From NCBI GenBank assembly GCA_015061495.1, contig SUWL01000001.1:1-64000 (forward strand): a stretch of DNA of 64,000 nt, read 5' to 3'. Made by a program: the position numbers and the translations under genes. The notes under the pieces are model-generated. The model was not told the DNA's origin. It made no database searches and saw only the letters and a list, made by a program, of their open reading frames with translations. Below, piece after piece: positions 58,975 to 64,000 of this stretch; positions within the stretch are counted from its first letter, which is position 1, and every line of letters starts with the position of its first letter. Source of the DNA: Lentisphaerota bacterium (GTDB lineage Bacteria > Verrucomicrobiota > Lentisphaeria > Victivallales > Victivallaceae).

Positions 58975-60948
58975 TTAACGGAATGTTTCCGCCAGAGCAT
59001 CCAGTTTTGCCAGATAGCAGGCGGTATTTTCATTGCGTTCAGCGGGGGCATTTTCCAGGAGGCAGCTGTTATCGACCACCGCCACTTTGGCTTTGGTACC
59101 GGTGATGTAGAAGCGTACTTTATCTCCGGCACGGAATTTTTTGCCGGAAGCCAGAGCCAGCTCGTACGCGGCGGCACGGCGGGTTTTTCCGGCGGCAAGT
59201 TTGCGTTTGTAATTTTCCGGTGAATCGCTTAAAACTTCGCTTTTAGCGAGATCTTCAAGTGGGACGGTGCGATTTTCCAATGCGTTTTTCCAGTAGAGAT
59301 AAGCATTTTCCACAGCGTGCGGATCACCGTGGAGTTTGCCTTTGACCGCTGCCAGAATGAATTTCCGCTGAAATGGTTCAAGCGCGCGGGATTTCAGTGC
59401 GGCACCGGTCAGTGAAATCGTGCCGTCGGCGGCAAGCAGAGCATAATTTTTAGCTTTATAAGAGTACATCGCCGGATATTCCGCGTCAAACTCCAATTCG
59501 ATACCGGGCGGCAGTATTTGCTGTAATGCTTCATCCAGTGCTTTACTGCTGTTTTCCGGCTGCTGAAAATAGATCCCGTCGGTATCCATTTCTATGACCA
59601 CAGCACCGTGAGATTGCATGGTTTTGACCAGTTTCCCCAACAGTTCTCTGCCGGCGGCAGTGACCTTTTCCGCCAAATCATAATCATTGAAACAGCCTTG
59701 GGCGAAACCGAGGTAGCCGTAGAAGGAGTTGATCAGGATCTTGAACGAACTTTGCAAGGCGTTGACCTGCTGCTTTTCTTTTCCTTCCGGCAGGGTTTTT
59801 GCCCGGTCTTTTGCCGCCAGCCGGAATGAACGCAGCCGGGTCAGCAGTTCCAGAAATACTCCGGCATGATCCCGGGCGGGAGACTGGGCAAAAGAGAGCA
59901 GCAGCGACGGATAAAGTGAACGGACGTCGCAATGGCGCACCCGGTGGAAAATTCCGGAATTTTCCATATTTGCCAATGCTCCGGCGTACGGACGGGGTGC
60001 TTCGGGCAGGGGGATGGCACATTTGCGTTTCAGGTATTCCGCGATAAGCAGGGCATCCAGCGCACTGCCGGAACCCCGGAGCAGACACTCCTGAAATCCC
60101 AGCGGCAGTTCTCTGGTGCGGTAGAAGTATGCCGGGAGCAGTATTTCGGCAAGTTTGCCGATCACTTCTGCGCTGTTGCCTGCCCGGATGTTGAAATACT
60201 CCTGCAAGGTCGGCAGTTCAAAATCCTCCAGATCCCGGTGGACAGCATCAAAAAACTGCACCGCATGAAGCATGTCGGCAATATGTCTGCCCGGCAGAGA
60301 AAAACGCTGATAACTGTACTGTTTCTCTCCGGCGGAGTAACGGGACGGCCGGGAGGATAAAACTCCGCCGTTTCTGCCGAAGTCAAGCGGGATCTTATAC
60401 TTTTTCGCCTGCCTGACCAGCAGCGGCAGATCATCGCGGCAGCAGTTGAAACCGGTCAACAGATCGGGATCGAACTCTTTTATCCGGGCAATGAAGCACT
60501 CAATAATATTTTTTTCATCTCCGGTAAAGATGGTAGCTGCTCCGCTGCTGTCGGAGGTTTCTATGGCGGAAACGGTTTTGCCGTCATCGCTTTTTACGGA
60601 GAAATGCAACTGCCGAAGCCCGGTAAATCCGATATCTTCAAAGAGCCGCAGATCCAGTATGCTCAATGCCTGCTGCAAAGTATCCCGGAAAAACATCACT
60701 CCGGGGGCTTTTTTCAACTCTGCCGAAGCATTTTCGTACTCTTCAAAAGAGTTGAAAAAAGCCTGACGGCGGAAGAATCCTGCGCCGTCAAGCGTTTCTA
60801 TGGTGCAATTATCCACATCTACCGCCGCACCGTCGGCGAGCAGGACAAACGGGGAAAATGGCAACTCTTCCATGCGGAAAGAGTCTCCGGCATGGAAGTA
60901 AAGCTGCAATCCCCGGCTGCTGACCTCGGCGGCGACGATCTTTTTCAT
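58975..60948 (-). CDS. Compact family-B DNA polymerase with degenerate exonuclease motif I
   Basis: The 657-residue protein shows polymerase motif A DVRSLYPSLL (341-350), motif B KILINSFYGYLGF (403-415) and motif C EMDTDGIYF (453-461), all intact. The exonuclease region spans about 110-260: the position of DIE (Exo I) reads FSVK near LRQLHFSVKSDDG (111-123), so both acids are lost; Exo II keeps one Asp (GFNCCRDDLPLL, 166-177). It is close to a group of bacterial family-B enzymes seen in Verrucomicrobia and relatives, likely a repair or translesion polymerase. It lies in a run with purO, aroC, argB and queH. Loss of proofreading is inferred from the sequence. Confidence 0.88.
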   Translation of the reverse strand: MKKIVAAEVSSRGLQLYFHAGDSFRMEELPFSPFVLLADGAAVDVDNCTIETLDGAGFFRRQAFFNSFEEYENASAELKKAPGVMFFRDTLQQALSILDLRLFEDIGFTGLRQLHFSVKSDDGKTVSAIETSDSSGAATIFTGDEKNIIECFIARIKEFDPDLLTGFNCCRDDLPLLVRQAKKYKIPLDFGRNGGVLSSRPSRYSAGEKQYSYQRFSLPGRHIADMLHAVQFFDAVHRDLEDFELPTLQEYFNIRAGNSAEVIGKLAEILLPAYFYRTRELPLGFQECLLRGSGSALDALLIAEYLKRKCAIPLPEAPRPYAGALANMENSGIFHRVRHCDVRSLYPSLLLSFAQSPARDHAGVFLELLTRLRSFRLAAKDRAKTLPEGKEKQQVNALQSSFKILINSFYGYLGFAQGCFNDYDLAEKVTAAGRELLGKLVKTMQSHGAVVIEMDTDGIYFQQPENSSKALDEALQQILPPGIELEFDAEYPAMYSYKAKNYALLAADGTISLTGAALKSRALEPFQRKFILAAVKGKLHGDPHAVENAYLYWKNALENRTVPLEDLAKSEVLSDSPENYKRKLAAGKTRRAAAYELALASGKKFRAGDKVRFYITGTKAKVAVVDNSCLLENAPAERNENTACYLAKLDALAETFR

Positions 60949-61583
60949 CAGCAGATGACCGTGGCAAGCGCGAATCCTTCACCATTATCCATGGCGGCGG
61001 CGCTGGTTACAGGCTGTTCAAAGTCGGCGAAAACTCCGCCGTTGACCACGTAATGAGCGGCACAATCCTGACAGGCGGCATCGAAATCGCGGTCAACATT
61101 GCTGTCGCAGGGGGCATTTTTCTCATAGGTGGAAATATAACGTGCGACACCGGGTTCGAGGTCGAATTCCCGGACGAACAGTCCATCTTTGCGGATGATG
61201 CCCAGATAACCTTTTTGGGAGATCCGTCCGGCGACAGCGACGACCCGGGGGGTGTCCAGAGAATCTTTTTCATAATCCATTGCCAGCAAGCCAAGTGCGA
61301 TGGCATCACGTACCGGCATGCCCATGGCGATCTTTTCGGTGATGGGGTCGGTCTGGGAACCGTTGGTGGCAATTGCCCACTCTCCGGCGATCCGCAGGCA
61401 GTTGTAACTGATATACGGATTTTTGGCGAGGTCGCTTTCGGCGCCCGGGCGGGGGACGATAGCGATTTTTCCGTTATTTTCCACGGCCTGACGGTTGGGG
61501 AAAGAGCGGGATGACACGCGATACATGGCGCAAACCCGGTTGTCTTTGGTCATGCCGAATGCGACGATTCTTCCGATGTACAT
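60948..61583 (-). CDS. purO: Archaeal-type IMP cyclohydrolase
   Basis: The 211-residue protein begins MYIGRIVAFGMTKDNRVCAMYRVSSRSFPNRQA, the signature of the PurO family, and continues with YISYNCLRIAGEWAIATNGSQTDPI and AHYVVNGGVFAD. PurO closes the purine ring (FAICAR to IMP) with an Ntn-hydrolase fold and was first described in methanogenic archaea, where it replaces the second half of PurH. Its presence suggests that this organism uses a split or non-PurH final step. Stop and polymerase start overlap by one base. Confidence 0.88.
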   Translation of the reverse strand: MYIGRIVAFGMTKDNRVCAMYRVSSRSFPNRQAVENNGKIAIVPRPGAESDLAKNPYISYNCLRIAGEWAIATNGSQTDPITEKIAMGMPVRDAIALGLLAMDYEKDSLDTPRVVAVAGRISQKGYLGIIRKDGLFVREFDLEPGVARYISTYEKNAPCDSNVDRDFDAACQDCAAHYVVNGGVFADFEQPVTSAAAMDNGEGFALATVIC

Positions 61584-61611
61584 GTTGAATACTCCTTTTT
61601 TATCGTTAAGG

Positions 61612-62676
61612 TTAAAGTTTGGAACATCTGTTCAAAAGTGCGAAATCCGCCAGTACGATTGCTGCCATTGCTTCCACCACGGGGATGATCCGGGGGACGA
61701 TGCAGGGGTCGTGTCTGCCGGTGATGGTGATTTTTTGTGCTTCGCCGCGGATATTTACCGTGTTTTGCTCCATGGAAATCGATGGTGTCGGTTTGACGGC
61801 GATGGTGAAATCAATTTCCGCCCCGGTGGAAATCCCGCCGAGGATGCCTCCGGCGTGGTTGGAAGCAAAGGTTTTGCCCGGGAGCATGGGGTCGTTGTTT
61901 TCACTGCCGCGAAGTCCGGCGGCGGCGAATCCGTCTCCGAATTCAATACCTTTGACCCCGCCGAGCGAAAGCATGGCATAAGCAAGTCTGGCATCAAGTT
62001 TATCAAATACCGGTTCGCCCCAGCCGGCGGGAATGCCGGAAATACGGCACTTGACGATACCTCCGACGCTGTCGCCCCGGCTTCTGGCATCGGCGGCAGC
62101 CTGCTGCATGGCAAGAGCGGCGGTTTTATCCGGACAGCGGGCCGGGTTGCGTTCAATTTCTTCCGGGTCAAAGGCTCGGGCCTTTACCCCGGCGATCTCA
62201 CTGCTCCAGGCGCAGATATTGACATTCAGTGTTTTAAGGAACATTTTTGCCAAAGCACCGGCGGCAACTCTGGCACAGGTTTCCCTGCCGGATGAGCGTC
62301 CGCCGCCCCGGACATCCCGGATGCCGTATTTGGCAAAATATCCGAAATCCGCATGACCGGGACGGAAAATTTCCGCGATATTGCTGTAATCTTTGCTGTG
62401 TTGATCGGCATTGCGGATCAGCAGGGCAATGGGCGTACCGGTGGAAACATCGTCCAGCACTCCGGAAAGGATCTCCACCTGATCGCTTTCGTTGCGTGCG
62501 GTGGTCATCGCCGACTGTCCCGGACGGCGGCGGAGCATTTCATTATTGAGGAACTCCCGGTCGATTTTTACTCCGGCGGGCATTCCATCGACTATTGCGC
62601 CGAGGGCGGCACCGTGGGATTCTCCGAAGGTCGAAACTTGAAAAATTTTTCCAAAAACACTGCCGGACATGGTCAT
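61612..62676 (-). CDS. aroC: Chorismate synthase
   Basis: The 354-residue enzyme converts EPSP to chorismate with reduced FMN, the last shared step to aromatic amino acids. It has FGESHGAALGAIVDGMPAG (signature 1), RRRPGQSAMTTAR, GYFAKYGIRDVRGGGRSSGRET (signature 2) and GRHDPCIVPR (signature 3). The first ATG overlaps the argB stop by one base; a second ATG two codons on is equally possible. It is fourth in the minus-strand run and precedes purO by 28 bp. Confidence 0.96.
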   Translation of the reverse strand: MTMSGSVFGKIFQVSTFGESHGAALGAIVDGMPAGVKIDREFLNNEMLRRRPGQSAMTTARNESDQVEILSGVLDDVSTGTPIALLIRNADQHSKDYSNIAEIFRPGHADFGYFAKYGIRDVRGGGRSSGRETCARVAAGALAKMFLKTLNVNICAWSSEIAGVKARAFDPEEIERNPARCPDKTAALAMQQAAADARSRGDSVGGIVKCRISGIPAGWGEPVFDKLDARLAYAMLSLGGVKGIEFGDGFAAAGLRGSENNDPMLPGKTFASNHAGGILGGISTGAEIDFTIAVKPTPSISMEQNTVNIRGEAQKITITGRHDPCIVPRIIPVVEAMAAIVLADFALLNRCSKL

Positions 62677-63572
62677 TACATCCTTGAATCAGGGCGCACG
62701 ATCTGGGTGCCTACGCCGTCTTCGGTAAAGATTTCCAGAAGCAGTGCATGGGGAATTCTGCCGTTGATCATGTGAACTTTATTGATGCCGGATTCCAGAG
62801 CTTTGACACACCCCTGAACTTTGGGGAGCATACCTCCGGAAAGGATCCCTTTTTGTACCAGATCGGGAATGTCGGTGGTACGGATGGTGGGGATGACCGA
62901 ATTTTCATCATCCCGGTCTGCCAGCACACCCGGGACATCACTTACGAAAACGAGTTTGCGGGCGTGGAGAGCTTCGGCGATTTTGCTGGCTGCGGTATCT
63001 GCATTGATATTGTAGATATTGCCGTCCAGTCCGGTACCCAGCGGAGTAACCACGGGGATCTTGCCGTCGGCGATTGCTTCCAGAATGGGGGAGGTATTTA
63101 CGCCGACGACTTTACCGACGAATCCGACATCTTCCTCCTTGCCGGTAACCGGATCGGAACTCATGGTTTTTTCGGCGCGGAGAACCTCTTTGCCGGAAAT
63201 GCCTATGGTATTGCCTCCGGCGGCAGTGGCGAGATCGACCAACTCTTTATTGACCTGATTATGCAGGACATCATCGACGACTTTGATCGTTTCTCCGCAG
63301 GTAAAACGCAAACCGTTGACGAATTTGACGGGGATGCCTTTTTCTTTCAAGGCGGCGGAAATCGCTTTGCCGCCGCCGTGGACGACGATGGGAGTAATGC
63401 CGATAGCTTCGAGCATGACGATATCGCGCATGGCGCCGGCGACCAGATCGGGATCTTCCATGACACTGCCGCCGAATTTAACGACTACCAGTGAATGGCG
63501 GAAGCGCTGGATATAGGGGAGTGCTTCGACCAGCACGTTGGCTTTACCGATCAATTTGTCCATAAAATTCAT
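62676..63572 (-). CDS. argB: Acetylglutamate kinase
   Basis: The 298-residue protein is an amino acid kinase: VVVKFGGSVMEDPDLV, VVHGGGKAISAALKEKGI, NINADTAASKIAEALHARKLVFVSDVPGV and GGMLPKVQGCVKALESGINKVHMINGRIPHALLLEIF, which carry the phosphate-binding Gly residues and the NAG site. It phosphorylates N-acetylglutamate, the second step of arginine synthesis. The N-terminal helix LIGKANVLVEALPYIQRFR is of the kind found in arginine-inhibited hexameric enzymes, so feedback control by arginine is likely. Its start overlaps the queH stop by 4 bp. Confidence 0.96.
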   Translation of the reverse strand: MNFMDKLIGKANVLVEALPYIQRFRHSLVVVKFGGSVMEDPDLVAGAMRDIVMLEAIGITPIVVHGGGKAISAALKEKGIPVKFVNGLRFTCGETIKVVDDVLHNQVNKELVDLATAAGGNTIGISGKEVLRAEKTMSSDPVTGKEEDVGFVGKVVGVNTSPILEAIADGKIPVVTPLGTGLDGNIYNINADTAASKIAEALHARKLVFVSDVPGVLADRDDENSVIPTIRTTDIPDLVQKGILSGGMLPKVQGCVKALESGINKVHMINGRIPHALLLEIFTEDGVGTQIVRPDSRM

Positions 63573-64000
63573 GATTTGAGTTCCTTATTTTTTATCTCCG
63601 CCTGTCTGCGGGAAAATTCACATCCGCAATAATTCTGCCGGTAAAAATTGTGTTCCCGGGCAAAATTTCTGCCGATCAAATAACCATTTTGTTTTTTGAA
63701 GTCGATTTTCTCAAAGTTCTCATAGCGGCTGCCGATCTCAAAGATCACGGAACTGGATTTGCGCGGGCTCACGGTCAAAGTAGTGGCAAATGCCATATCT
63801 CCAGATGTTTGTCCGGTACGGCCGAGGTTGAATTCAAAACACTTGCGGCATCTTTTGCCGCCTTCCGGTTCATCTTCCAGACCGCGGACTGCATCCAGCC
63901 ATTTTTCGTGATCGTAAGGATCGATGATCAACTGCAAACGGTAATATTCTGCCAGAAAACGGACCGGTGCGAGGCGTTTTTCAAACTCCTCTGCCGAGTC
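63569..64000 (-). CDS. queH: Epoxyqueuosine reductase QueH, N-terminus beyond the window
   Basis: The frame is open from the stop at 63569 to the right edge (144 codons seen), so the 5' part is missing. It has LAPVRFLAEYYRLQLIIDPYDHEKWLDAVRGLEDEPEGGKRC, RCRKCFEFNLGRT, FATTLTVSPRKSS and the C-terminal FYRQNYCGCEFSRR, all typical of QueH (formerly DUF208). QueH reduces epoxyqueuosine to queuosine in tRNA anticodons using an iron-sulfur cluster; it replaces QueG. The expected N-terminal CC motif lies outside. It is translationally coupled to argB (ATGA). Confidence 0.92.
   Translation of the reverse strand, partial: DSAEEFEKRLAPVRFLAEYYRLQLIIDPYDHEKWLDAVRGLEDEPEGGKRCRKCFEFNLGRTGQTSGDMAFATTLTVSPRKSSSVIFEIGSRYENFEKIDFKKQNGYLIGRNFAREHNFYRQNYCGCEFSRRQAEIKNKELKS

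Noticed and set aside
1-64000. CRISPR arrays, insertion sequences, prophage genes, tRNA or rRNA genes
   Set aside because: I looked for regular repeats, transposase motifs, phage structural genes and cloverleaf sequences and found none that I could support.

Overview
The window (64 kb, moderately GC-rich, genes closely packed on both strands) looks like a chromosome segment from an anaerobic Gram-negative bacterium of the PVC superphylum, most likely Lentisphaerota (Victivallales-like). This is inferred from the combination of a complete type II secretion operon with FTLIE-type pseudopilins, pyruvate phosphate dikinase plus Pta-AckA (fermentative/acetogenic energy metabolism), LptB/GspD/secretin genes (an outer membrane is present), archaeal-type IMP cyclohydrolase, and small exported proteins resembling a family I associate with Verrucomicrobia/Lentisphaerae. 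No rRNA, tRNA, CRISPR array, insertion sequence or prophage was recognised. Species assignment would need a database search.

Layout. 1-4.4 kb (minus): a truncated AIDA-like repeat protein and a fused double PilT ATPase. 4.5-6.8 kb (minus): ackA-pta. 7-10.8 kb (plus): the front of a dcw cluster (mraZ, rsmH, ftsL, ftsI). 11-23.1 kb (plus): a type II secretion operon (an Arg/Gly-rich exported protein, GspL-, GspM- and GspC-like genes, then gspD-K and a small exported protein), most genes overlapping by 4 bp, ended by a strong terminator. 23.2-27.5 kb (plus): proS, a NifU-type scaffold, prfB, epmA. 27.9-31.1 kb (minus): ppdK and a lipoprotein. 31.3-37.1 kb: a sugar epimerase, a minus-strand operon FTR-like/thioredoxin/NfeD/SPFH protein, and a GH3 glycosidase. 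37.3-41.8 kb: gltS, then pdxST divergent from a MocR-type regulator. 41.9-47.6 kb: lptB-hpf, a NifX-like protein, a hotdog thioesterase, copA, and a CPA1 antiporter. 47.9-51.9 kb: a MarR regulator followed by two tandem orphan secretin-like proteins. 52-58.9 kb: pnuC, an M24 peptidase, plsY, a small exported protein, ychF, then dksA-lspA-nnrD. 59-64 kb (minus): a tightly coupled set queH-argB-aroC-purO-polB.

The items I consider most worth follow-up: all four recognisable pseudopilins carry a basic residue instead of Gly at the prepilin cleavage -1 position; the MocR/PdxR-like regulator has lost the PLP-binding lysine; a MarR-linked pair of exported secretins stands alone, away from the T2SS; a compact family-B DNA polymerase has lost the ExoI acidic residues; the two PilT modules are fused in one chain; and a MraZ-type operator with strict 10-bp spacing overlaps the mraZ promoter.

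Promoters are reported where a -35/-10 pair with 16-17 bp spacing could be read; many share a TATATT -10. Terminators are reported where an inverted repeat is followed by a T-run on the relevant strand.
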